Assembly (NCBI GenBank): GCA_900074725.1 | Contig: LT598456.1 | Coordinates: forward strand, 131,488 to 195,487 | Length of the DNA: 64,000 nt | Direction: 5' to 3' | DNA from: Lachancea dasiensis | Lineage: Eukaryota > Ascomycota > Saccharomycetes > Saccharomycetales > Saccharomycetaceae | Shown: piece by piece, positions 49,040 to 60,400 of the stretch | How the letters are laid out: every line of letters begins with the position of its first letter | Position numbering within the stretch: position 1 is the first letter of the stretch | Translations under genes and position numbers: made by a program | The notes under the pieces: generated by a model | The model's database searches: none | What the model saw: the letters and a program-made list of their open reading frames with translations, nothing else | Told to the model about the DNA's origin: nothing

Positions 49040-52000
49040 TTACAGAACTAGTTCCATTTCTTCTATCTCAAAAGTTGGGTTCATTTCTGTTCTGGGGTAG
49101 TAGGCTACTAAGCTGTCTGGTCCCTGAATATACGCGTTGTTGTATAAGGTCCAAAAAGCCTTTCGGACTTTTTTTGCTGGGTGAAAAAGACCTGCCCAAA
49201 TGTAGTTGGATAAAATACCCACTCCAAGGGCTATTCCTAGAGCCTCTACGCCTTCTAGTACTCGTACTATCACATGTGGCGAAGTTTCAAAGATGTTAGG
49301 CATAAGCAAATTCAACAAATGCAAAAAAGCATCTTCGTAGCCTTTTCCCATACAGTTCAGAGCTAAATGTTTTGAAACACTGGCTGCCGTTTGTCTATGC
49401 ACCAGATCTCGATCTGTAAACGCGTCTTGGAGCAGCGGCAAAGTTGCATATATGAAGTCTTTTGAGATTGGGCCAATGTACTCAAACATAAATGTCATGG
49501 CTTTCAAAACACCATTTTGAACATTTGTGTCAGGGGTTTTATACTCGTTCATTATCGCTGGCAGAACTGTTACCGGGCCACATCTTTCAGCAACAATTCC
49601 AATGGCTACAGCTGTACAAACACGAAGTTGCCTCTCTTGAACCTTCAAGTTATTGAGAAGTGCAACAAGCACATCTTGCGGCCCTATGGTATTTGCAATG
49701 CTGCCAAACGAATTATTGGCAGCTCTTCGTATAAGCTTATTCGGACTCTTAAGCATTTCTAAAAGCTCAAAGCATATTCTCATCCACTCCTTAGGTGGAA
49801 CACTCTCAGGCCCCTTATCTGCAATTCGCCCTATCAAAACGATGCTGTTTTGCTGAACCTTTCTGTGCCGATTGCGTAAAATAGGTGTCAAATTCGGTAA
49901 AATTTGGTTGGCAGGAGGCTGAAGTACAGTAAAGTCCACTCGTGCTACAGCCTGGCTCATAGCCCCAATAATAGACCCTAAAACTTCTGGAAAAACCTCT
50001 CCTAATTGTTCATACAATATAATGTTGATCTTGTTCAACATAGCTTGTTCCCCGCAGTTACTGATGGCGGGAATTAGGGAGGCACATAGGTCAGCAGCGT
50101 GTTGTCGAATGGTTGGCGATTTATGCTTTAACCTTTGTAGTATCGTACTAACTATAGGTGAAAGATAAGGATGCATCCTAACATCTAAAGACTCTATCAC
50201 CGCTCCGAATCCAGCGACCACTACGCGATCATCGCTCACTTGTTCCTGGAATGCAATAAGAAGAGCGTCTACTAGTCTCCTTTCTAAATTTCGATCAATA
50301 TCCTGGGATCCAATATGCTTGATTATTCGACTTACAGCACGCACGGCCATAACCCTCAGTGGTTCTGACTCGTCTCTTAACGGATTTAACAAATTTTCGA
50401 CTGTAAACCCACCTCCACCTTTTTCTGACAAAACTAAAGTGGTATACACGACAGATTTGTTTATTTGGCGATCTAAAGCCGTGCGGCGACTCCAGAAGTA
50501 GCGGAAAAAATCGGGCATTATGTCTTCCCTTACCTGCTTTTGTACTAGACCATCTGCCGCACAGCACTTCTGTAACACCAACAAAACTGCCTTCTTCATT
50601 TCGTCATCAGGCGATTGGAACTCTCTTTTCACTACGCGCATAACTTCTTGGGTGTAATAACCTGCATATTCTTTGTCCATTAGCGGAATCAAAAAACCTA
50701 ACGCGCGCAGAAAAGAAGCGAGTGCCTTACCCCTGTGCGTTCTTATTCCTTTCCAAAGTGGTTCAAGAACAGGGTTAAAAATCTCAATTCCATATGGGTA
50801 AGTACTCTGCGCTAATGACGCGATGCACTGAGCCGTTGTAATACGTACCACGAGCTGTTCGTCATTGAGACCGTCACATATACATTCCATCAGGGATTGG
50901 AGGTAAGGGAGAACTCCAATTCCGAGAATTCTAGCAATCCCTTGAATAGTTTTGACACCAGTATGCCGGGCCCGCCACGATTTGTGGGAGTGGCATACGG
51001 CATTGAGAAAAGCAAACATGTGAGACACACCTAGAGCTTTAGCTACCACCGCCATTACACGGGAGGTAATGTTTCGCACGTATTCGTCCTGGTGATCGAT
51101 GTCTTTCCGAACTGCAGTAATAATTGTGGCCAGCCCTACAGCATGTGCTAGCTGAGAAATAATCTCTCTGCCAATATCCCTTGTTAGATCGTCTTCATCA
51201 ATCAGCGTAGGAGCAATTACTACCAAAATGCGGTGTGTATAAGGCTTTACGAGGTCTTGTAAGCGGTTCAAAATACGATCCACAACTTTTATCATCAAGT
51301 GGCGTTCTTGATCTTCTAAACTTCGGTCCATCAAGATTGGTAGAACTCTGTTGAATATTCGGGGGGCTCCGAATACAGCTGCCCGATCTCTTAGGGCCCG
51401 CATGGCTACTTTTCTCATCTGGGGCTTGCCGTTCTTAATCCTCAAAAGAAGACGCAAAAACTGATGATCTTTTTCTTCGTCTTCCGTTAATTCCTCTTTT
51501 TGGTTCAGTAACTCTCCAAAATGGCTTTTATCAGACGGCTTAAAGAATTGAAGGTCCTTCACTCCCGGCAATTCTGTGATCAGTTCTTTTGACAGCTGTT
51601 CCACAGAAGTTTTATTTACTTCAGGAATTTGATAAGGTTTATCAGCATCCCATCTAGATCTTTGCGGAGCGGAGGTTAAAGATGAGTTTACAGAATCCCG
51701 TTGTAAGCTTGCAGTTGGTTCCGTAATGTCCCATCGTGATTTCTTGTGAACCTCCCTTGTAGCCTCGGCTGGTTCATCAAGGGGTCTTTTCAATGTATTG
51801 TCCCCTTCCTCTTTTAGCTCTAGACTGAACCTCTTCCGTTGGTAGCTGGTTTCTTTGGCGTAAACTGACTTCGAGCTCACTCTATCTCTCAGCGGATCTT
51901 CCCTTTGTGGTGCCTCTTCAAGTTCTTGCTTTACGTCATTGGGCATTGAATAAGCTGCCACCAGACTTCTTTTACCACTCTCTCCGTTGGCATTACCTAC

Positions 52001-52096
52001 GCTAGAGCTTGGCATGACGCATCGAACCGTTTTGCTAGGTATCCCATCGGTGCTCTTCAAGTTCAGGATGTTGAATTCATTAAAAGGTATGGGCAT
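49040..52096 (-). CDS. HSH155: Hsh155, U2 snRNP SF3b1 splicing factor
   Basis: A 1018-residue protein matching Hsh155 (YMR288W, 971 aa), the yeast SF3B1 that grips the U2-branch-site duplex. The N-terminus (about 1-190) is disordered with SRWD repeats (KKSRWDITEP, RSRWDADKP) that bind partners such as Cus2/Tat-SF1-type domains. From about residue 200 onward come around 20 HEAT repeats, very highly conserved (RIFNRVLPILMDRSLEDQER, NLKVQERQLRVCTAVAIGI, YIWAGLFHPAKKVRKAFW). The open frame begins at a GTG (52108); I use the ATG at 52096. An internal ATG 23 codons on is a possible alternative. Confidence 0.95.
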   Translation of the reverse strand: MPIPFNEFNILNLKSTDGIPSKTVRCVMPSSSVGNANGESGKRSLVAAYSMPNDVKQELEEAPQREDPLRDRVSSKSVYAKETSYQRKRFSLELKEEGDNTLKRPLDEPAEATREVHKKSRWDITEPTASLQRDSVNSSLTSAPQRSRWDADKPYQIPEVNKTSVEQLSKELITELPGVKDLQFFKPSDKSHFGELLNQKEELTEDEEKDHQFLRLLLRIKNGKPQMRKVAMRALRDRAAVFGAPRIFNRVLPILMDRSLEDQERHLMIKVVDRILNRLQDLVKPYTHRILVVIAPTLIDEDDLTRDIGREIISQLAHAVGLATIITAVRKDIDHQDEYVRNITSRVMAVVAKALGVSHMFAFLNAVCHSHKSWRARHTGVKTIQGIARILGIGVLPYLQSLMECICDGLNDEQLVVRITTAQCIASLAQSTYPYGIEIFNPVLEPLWKGIRTHRGKALASFLRALGFLIPLMDKEYAGYYTQEVMRVVKREFQSPDDEMKKAVLLVLQKCCAADGLVQKQVREDIMPDFFRYFWSRRTALDRQINKSVVYTTLVLSEKGGGGFTVENLLNPLRDESEPLRVMAVRAVSRIIKHIGSQDIDRNLERRLVDALLIAFQEQVSDDRVVVAGFGAVIESLDVRMHPYLSPIVSTILQRLKHKSPTIRQHAADLCASLIPAISNCGEQAMLNKINIILYEQLGEVFPEVLGSIIGAMSQAVARVDFTVLQPPANQILPNLTPILRNRHRKVQQNSIVLIGRIADKGPESVPPKEWMRICFELLEMLKSPNKLIRRAANNSFGSIANTIGPQDVLVALLNNLKVQERQLRVCTAVAIGIVAERCGPVTVLPAIMNEYKTPDTNVQNGVLKAMTFMFEYIGPISKDFIYATLPLLQDAFTDRDLVHRQTAASVSKHLALNCMGKGYEDAFLHLLNLLMPNIFETSPHVIVRVLEGVEALGIALGVGILSNYIWAGLFHPAKKVRKAFWTLYNNAYIQGPDSLVAYYPRTEMNPTFEIEEMELVL

Positions 52097-53017
52097 GTCA
52101 TACGACACAGCGCCATTTGCCGGAGTAATAGAAGGTGATCAGTTTTTACTCGCAAACCGGCTAAAGAACCTTCCTATTCACCGCCTAAATAGTGGGACTC
52201 CAAGGTTATTGTCAGGCTGCAATTTATGCGAGTTCTGAAAATGAGAATCCTAACTTCTGAGACCATTTTGCAAAAGTACATGTGGGAGCCCCCTTTACTG
52301 TAATATCAAGCTAGAAGTGAGCCTTCTTCTCGGCATGCTACAGAGACGCCATTCCAAAAGAAGAGGAATGATCCTTAAGTTCTTGCTCCAATCTAGTAGA
52401 GATTTGGCGATTTATGCGAAGGCAGCCTAATTTACTCATTGAAACGAGGATTTTGAGTTTATGATTTACGCACGCTACACTAGCTCTTGTTTACAATCCA
52501 AATCCGCTGGAAGCTGTGCTGGGGAAGGTCCTTTGGCACGTTGACAGCTTTTTAACAGCTGTAATCACTTTTTACCATACTGTCGCTTTTTGTTGAAAAG
52601 TTATATTTTAAGATGATCACGACGATACTTAAAAATGGCAAAAGACATCGAGCCTCAGAACACTATTCCCATTTAAACTACACTATAGAGGCCTTGAAAC
52701 TACTATAGGAAACATCCACCGCCTATCATTGAACAGGAGTACAAAACCTTACCCAGAAGGTGAGCAGTTGTGTCGCGATTTCATCGCTATTTAGATAGAC
52801 ATGTAATTTGTACAACAATTGATTACTTCAAAGCCTATAAAGCTGTTAGCGAATGCAAATTGACTCTGCTGCAGCCCTGGTCTGCGGCTGTCGCCTGAAG
52901 AGAAGCATTGATACCGTAGAGCGTGATTATTGTTTTTAATCTATTGTATTACATTTTTTGGTCATGATGAGCTAACGGAAGCCAGGTTCAAGACCAAAGC
53001 AGACTCCGAAATCTGGG
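52097..53017. other. Divergent spacer between HSH155 and GPI16
   Basis: These 921 bases hold both promoters and mark the junction between the YMR/YGR tracks and the YHR block. There is no open frame of interest and no tRNA, repeat or LTR-like end that I can see. Confidence 0.4.
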
Positions 53018-55000
53018 ATGAGAAGCCTTGCGGGAGCATTTTTCTGGATTGTCCTGTTTTGTGCTGTAATAACAGCTACAACATCTATAGATGAAGATCT
53101 GAATATCCCAAATGAAGCAGAGACGGCTGGTAATGCATATCAAACGTGCTCGGCGGAATGCTTATCTTCTGCCTCCGAGGAAATCAGTACAGATGGTCTC
53201 GAATTAACGGATGAAGAAATCAAGGTAGCCTCGATGGGGAACACGTCTGATAGTTTATCTCTATATGAGAGTTCTGAATCAATCAAGTACCCATTTCACG
53301 AACAACTGACGTTGAGGCCCCTACCGCGGAGTTTCATGTTTGCCTCATTTGAATTTCTTATGCGTTCCAATAATTTCACGGTCGGTGAAAAGGAATCAGA
53401 CTTCAACGCATACCGGCACTACACAGTTTTTCCTAAGTCTTTGAGCCCTCTTCTGGAATATACTCAAACGCGACAGCTACATCTACGATTTACGCATGGG
53501 CGGTGGGATTCAGAGTCTTGGGGCCAGCTTCCTCATGAAGGTCGTAAATCAGGCGGTACTGGTGTTGAGCTTTGGGCCGTCATTGAGGCTGGCTCTAAAG
53601 ACGATGCATTCCACAACTGGATATCCTTGGCAAACTCTTTAAGCGGACTCTTTTGCTCTTCCATCAACTTTATCACGGCTGAAAAGACAACGTATCCTAC
53701 TTCATACTCTCCACTATCGGATGAAAGTTCGCTGCCCATATTCAATACTTCAAACAGCCTTTTCCTGATACGAGCTGCCCTGGCCAATGAACCTATTTGT
53801 ACAGAAAACCTGACACCTTTTTTGAAACTGTTGCCTACTAGAGGTCGGACGGGAATTTCTTCCCTACTAGACGGACATAAACTTTTTGACTCTAATTGGC
53901 AAAGCTTGTCATTGGACGTTGAAACACATTGCAATGCTGGAAAATGTCAATACCACATGGAGCAGTTCATTGAAATGGTTTTTAACGTTCCTAACTCATT
54001 AGCACGAGCTGATACACCAATCCCCAAACCCGTACAGGAATCTGAATTAAGGTGCGATCCGACCAAGCCTCATGATGCATGGCAGTGCTTTCCCCTGCCA
54101 CAAAGTAGGGATACCAAATTTAGGCTTTCAAAATTATTTGGAAGGAAAATTATTGGTTCAAGCCTTATTTCCGAGTATCCTTCTAAGGTCTGTGCTAACG
54201 TCACGGACAGTTGGAAAGTTTTCATTGACGTCAACGACGCCCTATTCTCAACTGAAGATAATTGCTTTACTATAAAGTATGACAACGAACATGATCTACA
54301 CATTGAATCAACTGACACTTCAAACGTGGTAGAACCTGAACCAATTCCCTTGTTTGTAAGCAGATCGCTTACAGGGTACGGTCAAGACAGCGGTGGGCTA
54401 CGGACGGTATTCAGGAATCCAAGCAACGAGACTGTTGAGGCGTCATATTTCGAGACTTTGCCGTGGTACATGAGAATTTACTTATCCTCGTTAACCATGG
54501 AGAGTGTGGATGGCCTAGAAATTGAGGATGTCATCCAAAATACTTATTATTTACCAGCCGTTGACCGTCAGCGCCCAACTCATTTGAACTTCAAGCTCTT
54601 AATACCACCAAACACGTCCTTAGCGCTATCGTATCAGTTCGACAAAGCACTTTTGAAATATGCAGAGTATCCTCCCGATGCCAACCATGGGTTCGAGATC
54701 GAGTCTGCCGTTGTGACAGTAACCCGTCCAATTAGCTATGAGTTGAGAACCTCAACACTACTACTTTCTTTATCGACGCCAGATTTCAGCATGCCTTATA
54801 ATGTCATCATTCTCACATCAACGGTTATGGGCTTAGCATTTGGCACTTTATTCAACCTCATGGTTAAAAAATTGATTACCGTAGAAGAAGCTGATTCAAG
54901 GAGTTCTTCTAGTACAAGCCTTAAAGCAAAGCTGGCTGGTATTTTGGGCAAAATTATGCGAACCTCGCGTAAGGTAGATGTGGAAAAGAAGCACCAATAG
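53018..55000 (+). CDS. GPI16: Gpi16, GPI transamidase subunit (PIG-T)
   Basis: A 660-residue ER membrane protein matching Gpi16 (YHR188C, 610 aa), the essential PIG-T subunit of the GPI transamidase that stabilises Gpi8. It has a signal peptide (about residues 1-22), a large lumenal domain, then one membrane span near residues 590-615 (NVIILTSTVMGLAFGTLFNLM) and a short Lys-rich cytosolic tail ending KKHQ. Landmarks are FPKSLSPLLEYTQTRQLHLRFTHGRWD, WGQLPHEGRKSGGTGVELWA and GYGQDSGGLRT. The extra length lies mainly in the acidic segment after the signal peptide. Confidence 0.95.
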   Translation: MRSLAGAFFWIVLFCAVITATTSIDEDLNIPNEAETAGNAYQTCSAECLSSASEEISTDGLELTDEEIKVASMGNTSDSLSLYESSESIKYPFHEQLTLRPLPRSFMFASFEFLMRSNNFTVGEKESDFNAYRHYTVFPKSLSPLLEYTQTRQLHLRFTHGRWDSESWGQLPHEGRKSGGTGVELWAVIEAGSKDDAFHNWISLANSLSGLFCSSINFITAEKTTYPTSYSPLSDESSLPIFNTSNSLFLIRAALANEPICTENLTPFLKLLPTRGRTGISSLLDGHKLFDSNWQSLSLDVETHCNAGKCQYHMEQFIEMVFNVPNSLARADTPIPKPVQESELRCDPTKPHDAWQCFPLPQSRDTKFRLSKLFGRKIIGSSLISEYPSKVCANVTDSWKVFIDVNDALFSTEDNCFTIKYDNEHDLHIESTDTSNVVEPEPIPLFVSRSLTGYGQDSGGLRTVFRNPSNETVEASYFETLPWYMRIYLSSLTMESVDGLEIEDVIQNTYYLPAVDRQRPTHLNFKLLIPPNTSLALSYQFDKALLKYAEYPPDANHGFEIESAVVTVTRPISYELRTSTLLLSLSTPDFSMPYNVIILTSTVMGLAFGTLFNLMVKKLITVEEADSRSSSSTSLKAKLAGILGKIMRTSRKVDVEKKHQ

Positions 55001-55178
55001 CTCACGTCACATACACTAATGCAATCTCAACAAATTTTTAAACGGACACGATAAAAGTTCATTTAGCATTGTAAATATATTGTACAACGAAAGGAAAACA
55101 CTTTGTTTGAGATCGCAACTTGTTCGTTATCGGAAAAGGTGATTCGGATCCAGTACCCTCCTTGGATAGGAAGAAGCC

Positions 55179-56081
55179 CTAAAATGGATCTTCATATGGA
55201 TCCTCCTCATCATAATCATCATCCTTCTCGAATTCGTAAACGATTGCACCTCCTGTGTTGAAGCTTTGGGCTTCCAGAAAAGGTAAAGCAACCTGCTCTT
55301 TCGCCACTCTCTGCTTGTTAGACGTGTTCAAATTGAAAGTGGTCAAACCTTCGAGCGCTTCAGTCCCTTCCTGAGCTTCCGCTTGTGAAATATCTTCTTG
55401 AATTGGCGTGAATGTATGAGCTGTAGAGTCGCATTTGAAAGTGTATCTCAAGGCCCTACCCGATTTTCTGCGATTCGTTAAGGTTAACTTGTAAGTGGGA
55501 GAATTGAGGCCCCTGGGAATTTCCAATCTCTGCAATTGGGATTCGAGCTCTTGTTCAGCGGTATCATCTACTGTTGCGGGAAATAATTCCAAAATCGAGG
55601 ACGCCATGAACTGCAAAAGTTGAAGAGACGAGGGATAATTTTCTAGTTCAGCAGGTCTATATTCGGGGTGATTTTTGTGGGCAACAGCTACTAGGGCAAC
55701 TGAGGGAGATACCAATTGCGTAATCAACTGTACTGTGTTGGGTGCCGTGACGAAGTTAATGCAGTCAATCATGATCAAATATTTTCCCTTGGACAGTTTC
55801 GATTGCTCTGGCGAGGGAAGAAACGGCTGAATCGAATCCAGCAGTCTGGATACCGTCGAACAGCCTTCTATAAAATATGTCGCATAATCTGGCTTTCTTG
55901 TAGATTCAAAGGAAACGTATATGACAGTCGTAGAACTTTCTGCTTCCCTGGCAACTTCATCTAAAATGCAGTGTCCTGAGCGGCCGATAGAATCCAGCAC
56001 TAGAATAAAAGGGGTACTTTCCTTCAAAGAGAGGATTCTTTGTAATATCACTGAAGGGTTCTGTGACGATAAGCTAGCCAT
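55179..56081 (-). CDS. IKI1: Iki1/Elp5, Elongator subunit
   Basis: A 300-residue protein matching Iki1/Elp5 (YHR187W, 309 aa), one of the RecA-like Elp4-5-6 ring of Elongator, which modifies wobble uridines in tRNA. It has the RecA-like fold pattern (PFILVLDSIGRSG, GKYLIMIDCINFV) without a Walker A, as known for this subunit. The C-terminus ends with the acidic EFEKDDDYDEEDPYEDPF, a conserved tail. It is convergent with GPI16. A PAC element (56111-56118) lies 30 bases upstream of the start. Confidence 0.93.
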   Translation of the reverse strand: MASLSSQNPSVILQRILSLKESTPFILVLDSIGRSGHCILDEVAREAESSTTVIYVSFESTRKPDYATYFIEGCSTVSRLLDSIQPFLPSPEQSKLSKGKYLIMIDCINFVTAPNTVQLITQLVSPSVALVAVAHKNHPEYRPAELENYPSSLQLLQFMASSILELFPATVDDTAEQELESQLQRLEIPRGLNSPTYKLTLTNRRKSGRALRYTFKCDSTAHTFTPIQEDISQAEAQEGTEALEGLTTFNLNTSNKQRVAKEQVALPFLEAQSFNTGGAIVYEFEKDDDYDEEDPYEDPF

Positions 56082-56110
56082 TTTCTGGTCAACTGTGACT
56101 GTAAGCGCAT

Positions 56111-56118
56111 CTCATCGC
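56111..56118 (-). promoter_or_regulatory. PAC element upstream of IKI1
   Basis: ctcatcgc on the plus strand (GCGATGAG on the gene strand), 30 bases before the ATG. It is a full match to the PAC core; no RRPE is visible beside it. A role in growth-linked expression is inferred. Confidence 0.5.
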
Positions 56119-57025
56119 TTGTCATACACCTTGCAATTTCATCAAAATTGATTGTGCACTATTTACGAGACATGTCCCTCTTTCAGAAAAACCTAGCAAT
56201 AGAAACAGTTTTTGGAAGCTAAGTCAGTAGTATTTCGTGCGCGGCTCGAGTTCTAGGACCACGCTTAGTCGAGACCTCTCATATTCACCTGTCATTTGTT
56301 TTATTAACCATATTATATCATTATGTACAATAATGTCGCAGCATCGATTTCCAATTAGATAATTCGGTACTGTAAGTCCGGATGGCGCGTAAGTCGTTAT
56401 GTTATGTCTTTCCGACCAAAAGTAGGCTCTGTGCTATATCATGTATGTCCCAAATTTGATATTTAGAATTACCACCTACCAAATTGTGGGAAACCATAGC
56501 GCCAGTGCTCATGGATCTGCCATCATTCATATGGTGGTCGACTATCACAGATTTAAAATAAAAAAAATTGGCTATAAGCTACTAGATAAATTTACCTCAT
56601 TCGCGTGTACTATTAGCGTACTTTTTTACACTCGCAATTGCTATCCCCTCCTAGTCCACAGACCTTCTTTATATTATAAGTTGATCCAGCTTGACGTGTA
56701 GTGAGTGTTGGGCTTAATATATAATAAATATGAAAAACAAAGAGCTAGCTATGTCTGTCTACCTACGTTAGCCACCAACTAATAAGTATTTATGTTAGCT
56801 CTACGCATATTTCAATTCTGTCTTGAGGATTCATTTCTTAGTATGATACTCCTTGCAGTCATGTCGCATTAACGCACGGTCTACAGGTTCAGGATGTCTT
56901 AATATTCTGAATCTGGCTTAAGTAGGTTGACTTATGCTATTATTACAATCCCAATTATTACATAGACCTGTCTTTAGGCAGTTGACAGTACAGTGGTGTC
57001 ACGTTGTATTCTATTGGGTGTTAGA

Positions 57026-57048
57026 AGAGAGAGAGAGAGAGAGAGAGA
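57026..57048. repeat. (AG)11 microsatellite
   Basis: A 23-base run of alternating A and G, about 365 bases downstream of the KOG1 stop. It is seen directly. Such repeats vary in length between strains. Confidence 0.9.
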
Positions 57049-57413
57049 CCTAAGTCCACTCGAGGTTTAATTGCCCTCCTACCTAGTCTAGCTCTGTTTG
57101 CCACAAGTGAATGTAAAAATTACCATATACAACAAGACGCCTAAATCGATCTACTTCTAAGGCGGTTTTGCATTAATATATTCTAACTTGACTACCATGT
57201 TGTAGTGGATGTGCTATTGAAGGTCTGGTGCTCTTTGGCTCCCAAGAATTTTTTTCGCTCTACATGACGTATGGAACACTTTGAAGCGCTTCTACTAACC
57301 ACGTCTCATCGACGAGCTCTCTAAAAAATTATATTATTTCCCCGCCACTCACGGTGTGAACAAATGCAGTGCTCATTACGCGATTATATGCTTCACTACT
57401 GACCGATATGTTG

Positions 57414-60400
57414 CTAATACACATAATCTGGTCTTCCGTCATGACATTCATAGACGTTTATGCTAGTGCTATGTGAGTTAGTGGCAGCCAAAATCATCTC
57501 ATGAGGGTGCAAAGCCATCGTCGAGATAAAGGAGCCTGATACTCTCGAGTTACCAATCCCAGTTGCAAGTGTACCAGCCACACCGCCAGCGTGCGTTTGC
57601 GGATTATTTTTGAAACTCGATAGAATATCCCCAGAGGTCGTCCATATTTTAAGCTGTCTCGTGCCTGTTGCGATAATCGGAGCATGTTCATGTACTTGCA
57701 TTGAAGTCATCGTAGTCATCCGAGATCCAGTCGAGCTTGTTTTTTCCCCTTGATCCTTAAATCTGCTAATTGGGTTGGAGCTTCTCAAATCCCAAAGTTC
57801 AATCAGCCCATCATCTGTTCCACTAACTAGCTCCCTGTATCCGCCTCTTTGCAGATGAACGTTGTTTATACCGGAATTGGACAACCCGTCTTGAGATCGC
57901 CAACAATTCACCATTGAATCTCTAGGATCCAGACGTCGGTCATACGCCCTCAATGAACCGTCTGAAAATCCAGTGATAAACATATTTCCAGACAGTTGGT
58001 CGGATGTGATTGAACTAATCAGCGAAGATGACTTGGCAGGGATATCCACATCAACTGTCTCGGTAAGTGCATCCCAAATTCTAATAATTTTGGCATCTCC
58101 TGTTACAAGCAAAGAGCCCCTACTCTGTTGCCATTCAGTCAGTAATCCAGTGGATCTAGGTGTTAAGAGTAAGTCGGTAAGGCCCCTCCAAGAAGACACA
58201 AGCTCGAGATCATGTATGTCGCTGAACTTATTGTAAATCTTCACTATCCCATCCGAGGAGCCAGTTAGTAATAAAGGTATGTCGTCCTCATTCAGAAACT
58301 TAATATCCGTAATTTTTGTACCAAAAGGATTTCCGTTTGAAAAAGTCGCGAGTTTAGACTTATCTACCCAGTCAAACACTGCAATGTTATCCCTATCATC
58401 AGCAGACACAACATAGTTTTCGAACTGGCAGAACTTTAGAATTTTTGGTTGCGTTTTATTCTCTAAGACGGCTATGTTGTTCGACCAATCTCCATAAAGA
58501 GACAGTTTTTTTTGCGCTTGCGTTCTTTGGATAATCGTTTCATTTCTATTTTTACGCCAGAGCCTTGCGGTGTGCTCCGTGCTGCCGGGTTCATCTGCTT
58601 CCTGCTTTTTCATTTGTGGTTCCTGAAAATACTCCCGGGAATAGTCCAAGAACGTTGATTTGAGAGGTACTTCCGTAGATCCACTGTCTTTATTGAACCT
58701 AGGGGTGGATGGCGTTGGTTCGGTGCCATGTGGTAAGCTCATAAGATTAGAGCCCTGGAGCTTTTCGAAAGCCCTTTTAGCAGGCGCTTCTTTTCCGGAT
58801 TCATTCTCCCCATTTTCCCATCCCAGCGCCTTGAATAGCCCGGTCAAAGAATAAACCCGCCTAGAAAAGTTTTGTTTCGATTCTGAAGACTCTGTTCTGC
58901 TATCCTCCTTATCGCCTAAGGCCAAGCTTGTTGGCCGCTTTGCAGTGGGTAAAGTTGAAACTATAGTTGGCCCGAAATTCGAAGCATTGCTATTGCCACC
59001 CGTATGCCTCATTAGGTAAAGCTCCATCAGAACAACAACCTCATTTAATTGCTGGTGATCGCTTAGTTTGATAAAGATATAGTCCACAACTTGTTGGGCA
59101 AGTGCTTTATTCTCAAGAAAAGGATCTTCGGTCAAAATTAATAGTGACTTCCAGACCGTGTTGAAAATTGATCCATGGGCCATTGATTGCTTACTGTCAA
59201 AACCACCTCCTTCCCATGAAGATTCCAGTTGGGAAATCTCATCGCAAATTTCATTGAAGGCAATTACGAAGAAGAAATTTGTGTATCGATGGACGAGATG
59301 AGACAAGCAAACTATCAATTCTTTTCGAACTAAAGGCGACCCATCGTTCACCAGCCCCAAGGCGGTAATGGTCATTTTGATCTCTTCTTGCTTTACTTTC
59401 CTAAAGTCCAAATTTTTCAACAACGAAAGATGTGTTTGAAGTTGTTGCAATTGGTGCTCTGCCTGCGCTTGTTGCCTTTGGACCTGTCCAGAGGATTGCA
59501 ATGACTGAAGCTGCATCTGCAGCTGTTGAAATTGTTGCTGCATCTCGTGCTGCAGCTGTACGGCAACTTCTGCCTCGCCTTTTTCTGATAAAAACATATT
59601 GATGGCAACTAAAGCTGCACAACGAACTTCAGGGACTGGGTCTTTCAAAGAGGTGAAAATTATGTCCAGAAACCCACAGGTCATGCAAATGTACTTGTTC
59701 AGCGGATTTTTGAAGTACAGTTGTCCCAAAAGAATGATACACCATTGCCTCAAAAGCGGCACCTCAGAAGTTTCAACATAGAAACTCAGTTTCCCAAGTA
59801 GCTCTAAGGAGAAGATACACTTTTGACCCAAAGGGAAGTCTCTGACAAACGATGACAAAACAAACATGGCCATCGCTTTTTGCTCATCGGTCGTATTGTT
59901 ATCTAAAACAGCACCATTATTTTGTGAGTTCTGCAAACTTTGATATTTTTGATACCTTTGAGTTCCAACGCTAGCATTAGCGTGCATCGTTAAGCCCCCA
60001 CCACTAACTGCGCGTTGTAATGGTGGTGGTGCGAGAACGGTCGTACCCCATTCGGGCACCAGCATTTTCACGAAGTAAATATAGCCCTTTTCTTTGATCA
60101 GCTCAGCCTGAGTGTTTTTGTAATCGATGGACATTATTCGAGCCCAAATGAAGACAAGAATTGGCCGCAGTTCAGGGGCCGGACTCTGTAGAAGCTTTAA
60201 AACATAAGGGAATATTCCTATCGAGAGGGAGAGATAAACGGCCCAGGGACCCAAATCCAAGAAGCGCGACAAGAGAACCAAGGCTCTTACTCGGTGCACT
60301 TGGGAGAGAAGTACTTGTAAAACTATCGGCAATTGCTCTGGTGGTGTTCGAGTGTTCGAACCATATTTTAACCAAAGTTCGAATGCAGTCAGATTTTGCT

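Larger units (their letters stand above)
56082..57413. other. Spacer between IKI1 and KOG1
   Basis: These 1332 bases include the IKI1 promoter and the 3' end of KOG1, both on the minus strand. An AT-rich stretch lies at 56540-56735 and a dinucleotide repeat at 57026-57048. The frame at 56441-56701 shows no signature. Otherwise I see nothing to annotate. Confidence 0.4.

Noticed and set aside
56441-56701. 86-codon frame between IKI1 and KOG1
   Set aside because: The composition follows the AT-rich DNA, there is no known motif, and it overlaps the presumed IKI1 promoter.
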